A DNA stretch of 64,000 nucleotides from Deltaproteobacteria bacterium (GTDB lineage: Bacteria; Desulfobacterota; Desulfomonilia; UBA1062), in NCBI GenBank assembly GCA_018433775.1, contig JAHDQN010000019.1, forward strand, positions 1-64,000, read 5' to 3'. The notes beneath the pieces are model-generated. The model did no database searches and had not been told where the DNA came from. It saw only the letters and a program-made list of their open reading frames with translations. The first letter of the stretch is position 1. Each line of letters starts with the position of its first letter. Below are positions 9,028 through 17,712 of the stretch, in pieces. Made by a program: the position numbers and the translations under genes.

Positions 9028-9903
9028 ATGCCGGTGTTCGAACCCATCTCTCTTGAAATGCAGGATGCATATCGCGAACGGCTCGCGGCAAGCTCAGTCA
9101 CTGCCTCGGACTACAGCTTCGTCAATCTGTGGGGATGGGCACGGGAGTACGGCCTTGCCTGGGCCTGGGGAGGCGGCCTTGTCTGGATCAGGCAGTCGTG
9201 GCCAGAAGAGGTGTACTGGGCGCCGATCGGTACCCTGGAGGAAGCCCGGTGGGAAGACGCTCTGGCCGGGCTGGGCGGGTCGAATCCGGTGTTCACCCGG
9301 GTGCCCCGGAACCTCGCTCTCCTGTGGGAAAAGAGTTTTCCCAGCAGGGTGGAGGTGAGCGAGGTCAGGGATCAGTGGGACTATCTCTATTCCGTTGAAG
9401 ACCTGGTGAAGCTCTCCGGCAACCGGTACCACAAGAAAAAGAATCTTCTGAACCAGTTCAGAAAGCGGTACGATTACGAGTACCGCGACCTGAACCCCGA
9501 GATCCTGGAGAGGATCATGGCCATGCAGGAGCGCTGGTGCGAGTGGAAGGACTGTGAATCTTCAGAGCTGCTCGCCGCGGAGAACCGGGTTGTCGTGCGC
9601 CTTCTCGATGCGTGGCACCGGCTTCGCGATATGACGGGCGGAGCCCTTTTCGTAGACGGCGAGGGTGCCGCCTTCTGCCTTGCGGAGCGGTTTTCCCCGG
9701 ACATCCTGATCATGCATGCGGAAAAGGGGTTTACCGAATACATCGGGGTCTACCAGGCCATCAATCAGATGTTTCTCTCCGCGCACCGGGAATTCCGGCT
9801 CGTGAACCGCCAGCAGGACCTGGGTGAGGCGGGTCTGCGCAAGGCAAAGCTTTCGTACCACCCGACCGATTTCGTGCACAAATATCGCGTTCGGTTCCTG
9901 TGA
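9028..9903 (+). CDS. DUF2156 (GNAT-like) protein
   Basis: A 291-residue protein of the DUF2156 type, related to the acyltransferase-fold C-terminal domain of lysylphosphatidylglycerol synthetases. The signatures seen are SGNRYHKKKNLLNQFRKRY near residue 130, EYIGVYQAINQMF, and VNRQQDLGEAGLRKAKLSYH near the C-terminus, which is the usual closing motif. The ATG at 9028 has GGGGGATC upstream. It may transfer an aminoacyl or acyl group to a lipid or peptide, but the acceptor is not known. It is followed by a large hairpin and a lipoprotein gene. Confidence 0.85.
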   Translation: MPVFEPISLEMQDAYRERLAASSVTASDYSFVNLWGWAREYGLAWAWGGGLVWIRQSWPEEVYWAPIGTLEEARWEDALAGLGGSNPVFTRVPRNLALLWEKSFPSRVEVSEVRDQWDYLYSVEDLVKLSGNRYHKKKNLLNQFRKRYDYEYRDLNPEILERIMAMQERWCEWKDCESSELLAAENRVVVRLLDAWHRLRDMTGGALFVDGEGAAFCLAERFSPDILIMHAEKGFTEYIGVYQAINQMFLSAHREFRLVNRQQDLGEAGLRKAKLSYHPTDFVHKYRVRFL

Positions 9904-9947
9904 CGCATCCTTAAGCTCTTCCCGTGTTCCCGGACCCGGCGATCTGG

Positions 9948-9953
9948 TATAAT
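9948..9953 (+). promoter_or_regulatory. TATAAT -10 element upstream of the lipoprotein gene
   Basis: Consensus -10 hexamer in the gap after the DUF2156 gene. The -35 at the right distance is poor (TGTTCC). A transcript from here would carry the 17-bp hairpin at 9974-10018 in its leader. Confidence 0.4.
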
Positions 9954-9973
9954 AGGGAATAACAGGGCGTTTG

Positions 9974-10018
9974 TCCGCACACGTCCGGGCCGTTCGCTTC
10001 AGCCCGGACGTGTGCGGA
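9974..10018. repeat. 17-bp perfect inverted repeat with 11-nt loop in a leader
   Basis: Arms TCCGCACACGTCCGGGC and its exact complement, separated by 11 bases, lie between the TATAAT at 9948 and the ribosome site of the lipoprotein gene. No T-run follows, so it is not a typical terminator. It could be an RNA structure or a DNA operator. Confidence 0.85.
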
Positions 10019-10042
10019 TGAGAACCGATGGGAGAAGGGCTC

Positions 10043-11176
10043 ATGCACAGGGATTTCAGGGCACGATACGTTGTTTTCACCATTCTGTGCGCCGCTGTGT
10101 GCACATTCCTCTGCGCCTGCGGCGAGCTTGGATCCATGCATCAGGGGCCGACCGGCTCCGGACTCAAGGCTGAGCGCTGGCACGAGGCTGACCGGCTCTT
10201 CAGGAACGACGACCGCTGGCTCGGAGGAGACGGCGCGTATTCCGTGGACCTCGGGGGAGCCCGGGTGCTGTGGCTCTTCGGAGACAGTTTTGTCGGCCGG
10301 GGATATTCACGGGACCGCTCAGGGGCTGAGGTCGTGAGAAACACGGTCGCCATTCAACGCGGATACAATCCCGCCGAGGCCTCCGCCGCGTTCTACTGGA
10401 ATATCGAAAAGGGCCGCCCGGACGCCTTCTTCCGCTCATCCGGGCCCTCGTGGTACTGGCCCGGATCAGGGGTTCTCGTAGAGAACCGCCTGGTGGTCTT
10501 TCTCATGGAGATAGAGCCCGCTGACAACGATCTGGGATTCGACGCCGCCGGCTGGACCGCCGTGCTCGTGAAAAACCCGCGGGGAGAGCCCTCCCGGTGG
10601 AATATCCAGCAGTTGAAAACCCCGGCAAACGAGTTCGGCGTTATCATCGGATCCGCGGGCAGCATGGTGCTCGACGGACACCTCTATGCCTTCGGCACCC
10701 AGAGGGCCGACCATGGTGCGTACCTGGTGCGGTGGCAACTCGCCGACGCTGTCCGGGGAGATCTCATGAACCCCGAGTGGTGGACCGGAAATGCCGGGTG
10801 GGTGGACCAGGGTCTCCTGACTCACCGTCCCGCGCCCGTGTTCACCGCTGCGCAGATGGAGTTCACGGTCCACTACGAGAAGGCCGCGGGCCGGTTTCTG
10901 GAGATCCAGACAGAAGGCTTCCCGGACGGCTGCCTGGTGTACCGGCGGGCCATGAGCCTTACGGGCCCCTGGTCGGAGAAGAAGAGCCTCTATTGCCCGC
11001 GGGGAACCGAGGGCGAGCCGGTGCTGTTCTATGCGGGCAAGGCTCATCCCTGCCTGAAAGGCGCCGATCTGGTCTGTACCTATGCAGTCAATTCTCTGGA
11101 TGAGCACCGGGTGCTGAAAAACCATGACCTGTACTACCCCGCTTTTGTCAGGGTTTCGGTGACAGACCGCAGGTAA
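10043..11176 (+). CDS. Lipoprotein, DUF4185/DUF5005-like
   Basis: Exported protein of 377 residues. A basic start and hydrophobic core are followed by FLCACGEL, a probable lipobox with Cys26. The mature part opens with DRLFRNDDRWLGGDGAYSVD and WLFGDSFVG. Later segments read VIIGSAGSMVLDGHLYAFGTQ and, at the end, LVCTYAVNSLD; this layout resembles five-bladed-propeller-like DUF4185/DUF5005 proteins. Such proteins are thought to act on glycans, but no reaction can be assigned here. The ATG at 10043 has GGGAGAAGGG upstream and is preferred to 10028. The 17-bp hairpin precedes it, and an esterase gene follows 37 bp downstream. Confidence 0.75.
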   Translation: MHRDFRARYVVFTILCAAVCTFLCACGELGSMHQGPTGSGLKAERWHEADRLFRNDDRWLGGDGAYSVDLGGARVLWLFGDSFVGRGYSRDRSGAEVVRNTVAIQRGYNPAEASAAFYWNIEKGRPDAFFRSSGPSWYWPGSGVLVENRLVVFLMEIEPADNDLGFDAAGWTAVLVKNPRGEPSRWNIQQLKTPANEFGVIIGSAGSMVLDGHLYAFGTQRADHGAYLVRWQLADAVRGDLMNPEWWTGNAGWVDQGLLTHRPAPVFTAAQMEFTVHYEKAAGRFLEIQTEGFPDGCLVYRRAMSLTGPWSEKKSLYCPRGTEGEPVLFYAGKAHPCLKGADLVCTYAVNSLDEHRVLKNHDLYYPAFVRVSVTDRR

Positions 11177-11213
11177 CGGGCCGGTGCGGGAGAAGGAAGG
11201 GAGGATGCGAGAT

Positions 11214-12260
11214 ATGCGGCCCCTGACCAGTTCACTCCTGGATGCGGTCAGGGTCTTCGAGCGGGTGCAGCGCATGTTCCACCCGATGATGATCCGCCGG
11301 CACGGAGAGGTCCTCCACCGGGAGGCCCGGAAGCTCCTGAGTGCACGGCAGGAGCTTTTCGCCCGGGCTCCGGATCTTTCTTCCGGCGAAACAGAAGTCG
11401 TGATCCGGGCGGTCGATCTGGTCGTTGAATCCGCCCGGACATTTTGCTCATCCGACGATATGCAGACAGGCGTCTTCGCGGCCATGCAGGCCATGAGAAA
11501 GATCTGCCGGGCCAAGGAGGCCCTGTTCGACCTGAGAGGACGAGTCGCGGAGATCGACGGATTCTTTCGTGAAGTGCCCCGCGACCGCTCCGGACCGGCG
11601 GGAAACGACCTTCAGGAGCGGGAACGTCTCGTCCACACCGGCGTGGATGTCGATCCCTATGCCAGGGGGGCCTCCTCCCTGTTCGTGCCTGCCACGCCGG
11701 CTGGACCTGATTCGCTGCCCCTGGTGATAGCGCTGCACGGGGGATTCGGGCACGGAAGGGACTTTGTCTGGACATGGGTCCGGGAGGCCAGGACCAGGGG
11801 GTTTGTTCTCCTGGCCCCTACCTCTGTGGGGGCGACCTGGAACATGGAAGATCCTCTTCCCGATCTGAGTCATGTCCTGGAGCAGGTTGAGAGATATGCG
11901 GATCACTATGGTATAGACACGAACAGGATCCTGCTCACCGGCCTTTCCGATGGAGCTACTTTTGCCCTGCGCTGTGCCATGCTGCCTTCCACCCCGTTTT
12001 CCGCCTTTGCTCCGGTGTCGGGGGTTCTGCCGCCGGGCGAGATCTCTGGTGCGGCCGGAAGGAGAATATTCTGGGTTCACGGTGCCCATGACTGGATGTT
12101 TCCCCCTGAGCGCGCCCGGCAGGGCAGTATCCGGCTGCTCGAGGCAGGGGCGGCAGTCACCCTGAAGATCCTGGAGAATCTCGCCCATGCACACCCGTTC
12201 GAGGAGAACGCGGGAATCCTCACCTGGTTCGATTCCGGCCTGAGCCTTCCCGAAGCCTAG
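11214..12260 (+). CDS. Alpha/beta-hydrolase esterase with N-terminal helical domain
   Basis: A 348-residue protein. The first 140 residues are helical and unrecognised. The C-terminal part is an alpha/beta hydrolase of the polyhydroxybutyrate-depolymerase/phospholipase-carboxylesterase type: LPLVIALHGGFG (oxyanion region), LLTGLSDGATFAL (nucleophile elbow G-L-S-D-G), WVHGAHDWMFPP (Asp) and ENLAHAHPF (His). No signal peptide is seen, so it probably acts in the cytosol. The start is uncertain: GTG 11184, ATG 11205 and ATG 11214 are in frame, but only 11214 has the GGGAGG site at a normal nine-base distance. Substrate unknown. Confidence 0.82.
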   Translation: MRPLTSSLLDAVRVFERVQRMFHPMMIRRHGEVLHREARKLLSARQELFARAPDLSSGETEVVIRAVDLVVESARTFCSSDDMQTGVFAAMQAMRKICRAKEALFDLRGRVAEIDGFFREVPRDRSGPAGNDLQERERLVHTGVDVDPYARGASSLFVPATPAGPDSLPLVIALHGGFGHGRDFVWTWVREARTRGFVLLAPTSVGATWNMEDPLPDLSHVLEQVERYADHYGIDTNRILLTGLSDGATFALRCAMLPSTPFSAFAPVSGVLPPGEISGAAGRRIFWVHGAHDWMFPPERARQGSIRLLEAGAAVTLKILENLAHAHPFEENAGILTWFDSGLSLPEA

Positions 12261-12397
12261 CGGTCTGACAGTCGCTGCCTTTGAAAGACTCCTTCCAGAC
12301 GGTGGATGAACAACAAGGAAGGTGCGTCTGGATGAACAGCCCGGTTCAGGATAGGCGGGTGAATTGTCGATAGGTCAGGGAAAGGAGGTGCCGGAAG

Positions 12398-12931
12398 ATG
12401 AGAGGTGCACTGCTGCCGATTCTCCTGAGCATGGCGGTTCTGTTTTCGGGATGCGCATCCACCCAGCGGGAAACCCGCACCATGGAGGTCACTGCCTACT
12501 GCAACTGCGGCAAATGCTGCGGATGGGAGCGGGGAAGCTGGAAATGCCTGAAGCTCGATGTGTGGAACAAATATATCAGTAGCGGCTCCATGAAGGGCAA
12601 ACCCTATACCGGGCGCACGTCGAGCGGTACCAAGCCCCGGGAACCTCAGCCCGGCCTGTTTTCGGCGGACAGCATTGTCCACCCCTGGATGATTCCCCTG
12701 CGGACGGTCTTTTTCCCCTGGCTGCTGCTTCCCCGCAAGGGGACCATTGCGGCTGACACCAGGTACTATCGTTTCGGCACGCGGATGTATGTGCGGGGTT
12801 ACGGATGGGGGGTGGTCGAAGACCGGGGATCCGCCATCAAAGGGCCCAACCGGCTCGATATCTTTTTCGATTCCCATTCCCAGGCCTTGAAATGGGGCAG
12901 AAAAAAAGTTAGAGTGCAGATCGAAAAATGA
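12398..12931 (+). CDS. 3D-domain lipoprotein
   Basis: A 177-residue lipoprotein with lipobox LFSGC (Cys19), so it is anchored in the envelope. A cysteine-rich segment follows (TAYCNCGKCCGW), then the 3D domain (about 110-175), named for three aspartates. These are seen in AADTRYYRFG, VEDRGSAI and RLDIFFDSH. In MltA and RpfB-like proteins this double-psi barrel belongs to peptidoglycan-lytic enzymes, so a cell-wall role is inferred. The start is firm: AAAGGAGGTG lies nine bases before the ATG. Confidence 0.88.
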   Translation: MRGALLPILLSMAVLFSGCASTQRETRTMEVTAYCNCGKCCGWERGSWKCLKLDVWNKYISSGSMKGKPYTGRTSSGTKPREPQPGLFSADSIVHPWMIPLRTVFFPWLLLPRKGTIAADTRYYRFGTRMYVRGYGWGVVEDRGSAIKGPNRLDIFFDSHSQALKWGRKKVRVQIEK

Positions 12932-12988
12932 TGTATGCCTAAAATTCCGGGCTTGTTGTCGCAGCGATGAAAGAAACAAATATAATTC

Positions 12989-13012
12989 CGAGCCGGGGCC
13001 GGCTCCGGCTCG
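12989..13012. repeat. 8-bp GC-rich inverted repeat (CGAGCCGG-N8-CCGGCTCG)
   Basis: Perfect arms 58 bases after the stop of the 3D-lipoprotein gene. TATAAT occurs immediately before it (12981-12986). No T-run follows, so either a weak terminator or an operator overlapping a promoter start is possible. Confidence 0.5.
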
Positions 13013-13123
13013 AATGAACAGCGGCCGTTGTTCGAAAGAGGAGTCGTCTCGCCATGAATGAAGCAGAGGTGCGCACACCGTGTCTGATGATGAGCAGCTC
13101 CTGTTTTTAAAGGGAAAGGAAGC

Positions 13124-13159
13124 ATGAAGGCGAGGTATTTCACCGGGGAGCTGCCGTGA
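13124..13159 (+). CDS. Possible 11-residue leader ORF coupled to the BtrH-like gene
   Basis: ATG at 13124 with GGAAAGGA directly upstream encodes MKARYFTGELP and stops at TGA 13157-13159. The stop overlaps the GTG start of the next gene (GTGA). The large gene has no good ribosome site of its own, so translational coupling through this small ORF is plausible. The peptide itself has no recognised function. Confidence 0.35.
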   Translation: MKARYFTGELP

Positions 13160-14136
13160 AGATGCTGCCCGTTTCCCATGTTCCGGGGAGGCACTGCGCA
13201 AGCACGGCCATCCGCGACATGCTGAGCTTTCACGGCATCCGGATGAGCGAGGCCATGTGTTTCGGCATCGGGGCGGGGCTCGGTATCTGGTATTCCAACC
13301 TGCCGGCCGGCAGCCCGAGCCGGCTTGTTCACATGCGTTCTGCAGACTTCGAGGCCCAGTTTTTCACCAGGATCGGGCATGACTTTGTCTGGGATCGCTC
13401 CGGGAAGCCCGGTCAGGCCGAAGCGTCTCTGTGCAGGGCCATCGACAAAGGCCTTCCCGCCCTGATCCGCACCGATATCTACCATCTCCCGTACTTCCGT
13501 TCGAGCACGCATTTCCAAGGGCATGTGATCATGGTCTGGGGTTATGACTCCGAGCGGGAGGTTTTTCTTGTCACCGATACCGACAACCCGGAGATCCTGG
13601 AAGTTCCTTTTTCGGACATGAGAAAGGCGCGACATCAGGAGGACTCGTTCTTCGAGATGCAGGGCAACCGGTTTTCTCCCGGGGCCATCGAGCCGCCGGG
13701 CGGCATGCGGGAGATCATCGCGAGCTCGATTGTCCACAACAGCCGGACGATTCTCGACGGGTCGCACGATTTTCAGGGGATCAGGGGTCTGGATACCTGG
13801 CTTGAGGAACTCCCTGAATGGGGGGAACTCGAAGACTGGAAATGGACCGCCCGGTTCAGCTACCAGATCATCGAGCGACGCGGGACGGGTGGGGGAGGCT
13901 TCCGCCTCATGTATGCGGATTTTCTCCGGGAGGCCCGCAAGTGGGTGCCCGAGATCACGCCGTACGGACTGGTCGAGTTGATGGTGGAAACCGCCGGGGC
14001 GTGGCAGAGACTGGCAGCCGCCCTGAAGGATGTCTCGGAGCGGGAACGCCCGGATTTCCGGGAGGTGGCGAGACGGGTCGGGCGCGTACGCGCCCTGGAA
14101 GACACCTACCACCGTGCGGCTCTGGCTCTGGCCTGA
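13156..14136 (+). CDS. BtrH-like acyltransferase (BtrH N-terminal plus DUF4872)
   Basis: A 326-residue protein of the BtrH type. BtrH in butirosin biosynthesis moves an acyl group from a carrier protein to an aminoglycoside through a cysteine-peptidase-like fold. The residues expected for the catalytic triad are visible: GRHCAST (Cys14), GHVIMVWGYD (His) and VTDTDN (Asp). The C-terminal part (about 175-326) is the DUF4872-like helical region. No carrier protein or antibiotic genes are nearby, so the substrate is unknown. The start is GTG 13156 or ATG 13162. Confidence 0.8.
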   Translation: MKMLPVSHVPGRHCASTAIRDMLSFHGIRMSEAMCFGIGAGLGIWYSNLPAGSPSRLVHMRSADFEAQFFTRIGHDFVWDRSGKPGQAEASLCRAIDKGLPALIRTDIYHLPYFRSSTHFQGHVIMVWGYDSEREVFLVTDTDNPEILEVPFSDMRKARHQEDSFFEMQGNRFSPGAIEPPGGMREIIASSIVHNSRTILDGSHDFQGIRGLDTWLEELPEWGELEDWKWTARFSYQIIERRGTGGGGFRLMYADFLREARKWVPEITPYGLVELMVETAGAWQRLAAALKDVSERERPDFREVARRVGRVRALEDTYHRAALALA

Positions 14137-14216
14137 AGCGGATTCCGGCCTTCCCGCCCGCGGCCTATGGGCAGGCCTGTATTGAAAAACTCACGCAGCC
14201 GAGTATCCAATATCAA

Positions 14217-14453
14217 ATGAAGTTGAGGAAAGTACAGGTTGAGTGCCGGGGAGGTCATCCCCACCACGATATCCCGGTTGCCTTTACCTATGAAGGCAGA
14301 CATCACCGCATCCTCGAGATCACCGACCGGTGGTTCGAAGGGAGGAACGTGCCCGGCCGGGTGGGTCTGGACTACTACAAAGTCCGTACCTTCAGCGGCG
14401 AGTACATTCTGCGTTACAACACCCTGTTCGATGCGTGGGCCATTATCGAGTGA
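14217..14453 (+). CDS. Small beta-rich protein, DUF6504-like
   Basis: A 78-residue protein with a pattern of charged strands: PVAFTYEGRHHRILEITDRW, DYYKVRTFSGEYILRYN and a closing FDAWAIIE. This resembles small DUF6504-type proteins of unknown function. It has no export signal. The ATG at 14217 is chosen from where the similarity begins; no ribosome site is apparent, so translation efficiency is unclear. It lies 80 bp after the BtrH-like gene. Confidence 0.65.
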   Translation: MKLRKVQVECRGGHPHHDIPVAFTYEGRHHRILEITDRWFEGRNVPGRVGLDYYKVRTFSGEYILRYNTLFDAWAIIE

Positions 14454-14658
14454 ACGCATCTTCATATGCCGAACCGGGACTTTCGCCTCGAGCGGGGGAT
14501 ACCGGTTGAAAAAGGTATCCGGAAAAAACCATTGTACTTATCCGGTAACTGTGATTATTCACGTCGTGGGCTGTCTGTTTTTCCGTAGGGAACTTTCTGG
14601 AGAAAGCCCTTATGGGAAGTAAGCGTACATGTCTGGGAAATGATGCAGGAGGAAGGGG

Positions 14659-15564
14659 ATGTCCGATAAGGCACAAGCCATGGTTCTGGGGTCGTTCGTC
14701 GGGGATTCCCTTGCCCTGGGCGCTCACTGGATTCACTCCACCGAGAGGATTGTCCGGGAGTATGGGCGGGTGGAGACCTTTACACAGCCCACACGGAACT
14801 CCTATCACAAGAGCAAGAAAGCGGGCGAGTTCACCCACTACGGCGATCAGACCTTTGTGCTGCTGGAGTCCCTGGCGGAGTGCGGGCGGTTCGATCTCGA
14901 CGATTATTCTGTCCGCTGGCAGGATCTCTTCAGCGAATACACCGGGTATATGGACAAGGCCACCCGGAGCACGCTTAAGAGCCTCGCCCTGGGGAAGGGA
15001 CCTCTGGAGTCGGGATCCCAGTCCAACGACCTTTCCGGTGCCTCGCGGATCGCACCTCTTGTCTATGCCCTGAGACACGACCCGGAGGAGCTCGTGAGCG
15101 CCTGCCGGCTGCAGGCATCCATGACCCACGGGAGTGCGCTCACCATCGAGGCCGGCGAGTTTTTTGCCCGGGTGTGCCTGAAGGTGCTGGCGGGTGCATC
15201 TCCGGTCTCGTCTATGAACGAGGTCGTTCAGGAGCGGTTCAGGGATACCCGGATCAGCGACTGGGTCAATGAAGGCATCTCCTCCCGGGAGCGGGAGAGT
15301 GTGGAGGCGGTCGCGAGGTTCGGACAGGGCTCCCGGACCACTGAGGCGTTTCCTGCCACGGTTCATTTGATCGCCCGGTACGAACACGATCTGAGAGAGG
15401 CGCTGATCCAGTCGGTGATGGCCGGGGGCGATTCCGCTGCCCGGGGCATGATCGCGGGCATGGTGCTCGGCGCGCACCAGGGCATGAAGGGCATCCCCCG
15501 GGAATGGATATCCGGCCTTGCTGCGGGCGGGGACATCTTCACCCTACTCACGAGGATCGGCTGA
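14659..15564 (+). CDS. ADP-ribosylglycohydrolase family protein
   Basis: A 301-residue protein of the DraG/ARH family, which removes ADP-ribose from proteins or nucleic acids using two Mg ions. The N-terminal motif GSFVGDSLALGAHWI and the C-terminal MAGGDSAARGMIAGMVLGAHQG are the family's metal-binding landmarks. The usual D-D-T of the second site reads G-G-D-S here, so the metal set is not fully standard. The start is good: GGAGGAAGGGG lies before the ATG. No dinitrogenase or ADP-ribosyltransferase gene is nearby, so the target is unknown. Confidence 0.86.
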   Translation: MSDKAQAMVLGSFVGDSLALGAHWIHSTERIVREYGRVETFTQPTRNSYHKSKKAGEFTHYGDQTFVLLESLAECGRFDLDDYSVRWQDLFSEYTGYMDKATRSTLKSLALGKGPLESGSQSNDLSGASRIAPLVYALRHDPEELVSACRLQASMTHGSALTIEAGEFFARVCLKVLAGASPVSSMNEVVQERFRDTRISDWVNEGISSRERESVEAVARFGQGSRTTEAFPATVHLIARYEHDLREALIQSVMAGGDSAARGMIAGMVLGAHQGMKGIPREWISGLAAGGDIFTLLTRIG

Positions 15565-15795
15565 TCTCTCCCTGGAGTACGTCCTTCTTGCGGGTCCGCG
15601 GGCATTTCTAGGGGCTTCTCGTCCCCGCAGATGGGGATAGGTTCGGGAAAGCAGAGAAATGCAAAGGGCCGCTCATCGGGGAGGCCGGGATCCGATTCCC
15701 GCAGGTGTGCGGCTTCCCTGCGGAGGCGGTGCTTTCCCGTCGTTTCGGCCTTAGCCTCTATCCGGCGGGTGCGTCGGCGTCAGCAAACCCCCGTC
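15565..15795. other. Intergenic region with nested GC hairpins, no gene
   Basis: A 231-bp gap between convergent genes. It contains GGGG-N8-CCCC near 15612-15627, CGGGA-N6-TCCCG at 15686-15701 and CCGCAGG-N11-CCTGCGG at 15699-15723. The last two overlap and would be alternative. No tRNA cloverleaf, riboswitch core or T-run was found. Confidence 0.45.
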
Positions 15796-16065
15796 CTAGA
15801 AGTCCGAAGGATTCCATGGGGAAACAAAGGTCTTGCGGGGGTGCCCGATCTTTTGATACGAACTGAATTCCGAGCAGACGTGGTTCCTGCACTTCAGGGG
15901 GCGCTTCTCATAGATCGTGCACCGGCCTTCTTTATCCAGAAACGGACACGCATGCACGCCTCTTGTTTCGTCAATCTTCAGGTATACGGTCTCTCCGGTG
16001 TCCGGAAATCTTCCGCAACACTCATAGATCTTGTCTTCAAGAGGACATTCTTCACAGGGATTCAT
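15796..16065 (-). CDS. YkgJ-family cysteine-cluster protein
   Basis: An 89-residue protein with eight cysteines in the YkgJ pattern: MNPCEECPLED, ECCGRF, HACPFLDKEGRCTIYEKRPLKC and HVC. The family is thought to bind zinc or iron-sulphur; the reaction is unknown. The ATG at 16065 (GGCGGGAACATAC upstream) fits the conserved start. The frame extends upstream to 16200, but those residues are basic and non-conserved in appearance. It is convergent with the ADP-ribosylglycohydrolase gene. Confidence 0.8.
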   Translation of the reverse strand: MNPCEECPLEDKIYECCGRFPDTGETVYLKIDETRGVHACPFLDKEGRCTIYEKRPLKCRNHVCSEFSSYQKIGHPRKTFVSPWNPSDF

Positions 16066-16388
16066 CGTATGTTCCCGCCTGTCCGGCTTCTTGCTTCTCC
16101 ACGTATGTTTTTTAGCACAGGACCGTCGTACCTGTAAACGCATACCGGGGGAGAAAGGCAGGACAGCCCGGTATCGAGGAAGACCCGGCCTCCCTTTCAA
16201 GACCGTTTATGACCGGAATCCACTTTCCAGGGGGCTTCCCCCTGTCTTAAGAGCCGATGCTTTCTGCGCCGGCACCTGGGTTTCATGACTTCTGGAATGA
16301 CACGGGGTGTGAAATCCTATATTATTACCCGTGTTCATATGCCGGATAGAAGGACAATACATTTCAGTAGCAGGAGAGGAGGCAAGAG

Positions 16389-17147
16389 ATGCTGAACGTA
16401 CGGAACGAAGAGGGAATCATCATTGCGGAATTCGACCACGGAAAGGTGAATTCCATCACCGGAGAAACCCTGAAAAAGCTGCGCGAGATCGTGAAATCCG
16501 CCAACGAGGACGATTCCATCCGGGGCATCATCCTGACCGGTGCGGGCAGAACCTTTTCCGGCGGGTTCGATCTGCCGATGTTCCTCGGTTTCAAGACGAT
16601 CGAGGAGATCGTCGCCTTTTTTGAAGAGGAGGAGGAGATCCTCATCGAGCTGTTCATGTGCAGAAAGCCCGTGGTCTCGGCCATCAACGGGCACGCCATT
16701 GCCGGAGGCCTGATTGTGGCCATGGCGTCGGACTACCGGATCGCCAAGAACCATCCCAAGATCAATCTGGGCATGAGCGAGATCAAGATCGGTCTTCCCC
16801 TCTCGCTCGCCCAGGCCGAGATCATGCGCTTCGGATTCGACAGCGACCGGAAGTATCGGGACATGATGTACTTCGGCAGGATGTTTAAGGTGGAGCAGGC
16901 AAAAGAGTTCGGGATCGTGGACGAGATCGTGGAAGAGGCCGATCTCCTGCCGCGCGCGAAAAAGATCGTCTCCAAGTGGATCGACAACCCGGGACGGTCC
17001 TTCATCAAGCTCAAGGAAGGGCTGAAAAAACCCGCGGCCGACAGGATCAGGCAGAGGCTCGCCGGGGAAGACTGGCGCGGCACCTTGAACTGTTTCTTCG
17101 ACAAAGACGTCCGGGGCGCGCTCGAGTTTGTCCTCTCCATGATGTAG
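16389..17147 (+). CDS. Enoyl-CoA isomerase-like crotonase
   Basis: A crotonase-fold protein of 252 residues. The oxyanion-hole segments are GAGRTFSGGFDL and NGHAIAGGLIVAMASDYRI. Of the two hydratase glutamates, the first (in GGCEL of hydratases) is absent: the segment reads AGGLIVAM. The second is kept in GMSEIKIGLP. This pattern, together with the DYRI motif, matches delta3-delta2-enoyl-CoA isomerases of the mitochondrial ECI1 type, which use only that one Glu. An isomerase in unsaturated fatty-acid oxidation is thus more likely than a hydratase. GGAGAGGAGG precedes the ATG. An acyl-CoA ligase gene lies nearby on the other strand. Confidence 0.85.
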   Translation: MLNVRNEEGIIIAEFDHGKVNSITGETLKKLREIVKSANEDDSIRGIILTGAGRTFSGGFDLPMFLGFKTIEEIVAFFEEEEEILIELFMCRKPVVSAINGHAIAGGLIVAMASDYRIAKNHPKINLGMSEIKIGLPLSLAQAEIMRFGFDSDRKYRDMMYFGRMFKVEQAKEFGIVDEIVEEADLLPRAKKIVSKWIDNPGRSFIKLKEGLKKPAADRIRQRLAGEDWRGTLNCFFDKDVRGALEFVLSMM

Positions 17148-17226
17148 CCCGAGATAGCGACGTGCCCTTTCCCTTATGGCGGCCACAGGAGTGGAAGCCG
17201 GGGAAAGGGCGCGTGAGAAGAGGCCT

Positions 17227-17655
17227 ATGATACCCGTCACTGAATCCATCTCCCTGGACGAAAGCGAGCTTCAGTGGGACTATATCCGCTCGTCCGGGCC
17301 GGGCGGGCAGAACGTCAACAAGGTGGCGACCGCGGTTCAGCTGCGTTTCGATGCGGTCACATCGCCCAACATAAGCCCGGAGATCGTGAAACGGCTCCGC
17401 AGGATAGCGGGCAGGAAAATGACCGAGGACGGCGTTCTCATCATCACGGCCCGGCGGTTCAGGTATCAGGAAAAGAACCGTTCGGACGCGCTGGAACGTC
17501 TCGTCACCCTCATCCGCAAGGCCGCGTCCCCGCCGAAGCGCCGCATCAGAACAGCGCCTTCAAGGGCTGTCCGTGAAGAGCGGCTGCGGGAGAAAAAGCT
17601 GCACGCGGGCAGAAAAAAAGCGCGAAAAAAACCGGCCGGGCTGCCTGAAGAATGA
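17227..17655 (+). CDS. arfB: Peptidyl-tRNA hydrolase ArfB (ribosome rescue)
   Basis: Stalled-ribosome rescue factor of 142 residues. The release-factor-like domain carries the GGQ motif in SSGPGGQNVNKV, which hydrolyses peptidyl-tRNA. The C-terminal tail is rich in Arg and Lys (REERLREKKLHAGRKKARKK) and enters the mRNA channel of ribosomes stalled without a stop codon. The ATG at 17227, with GAGG six bases upstream, is preferred to 17176. It follows the crotonase gene by 79 bp and is convergent with the acyl-CoA ligase. Confidence 0.92.
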   Translation: MIPVTESISLDESELQWDYIRSSGPGGQNVNKVATAVQLRFDAVTSPNISPEIVKRLRRIAGRKMTEDGVLIITARRFRYQEKNRSDALERLVTLIRKAASPPKRRIRTAPSRAVREERLREKKLHAGRKKARKKPAGLPEE

Positions 17656-17712
17656 GCGGTACCTGCTTCCGGCAACCCCCGGCCGGGTAGGATCCTTGAT
17701 TCTCGTTAGTCC

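Noticed and set aside
15565-15795. Possible tRNA-Sec (selC) or riboswitch in a structured gap
   Set aside because: A T-arm-like stem is present but no anticodon arm, acceptor stem or CCA could be formed, and no riboswitch core was found.
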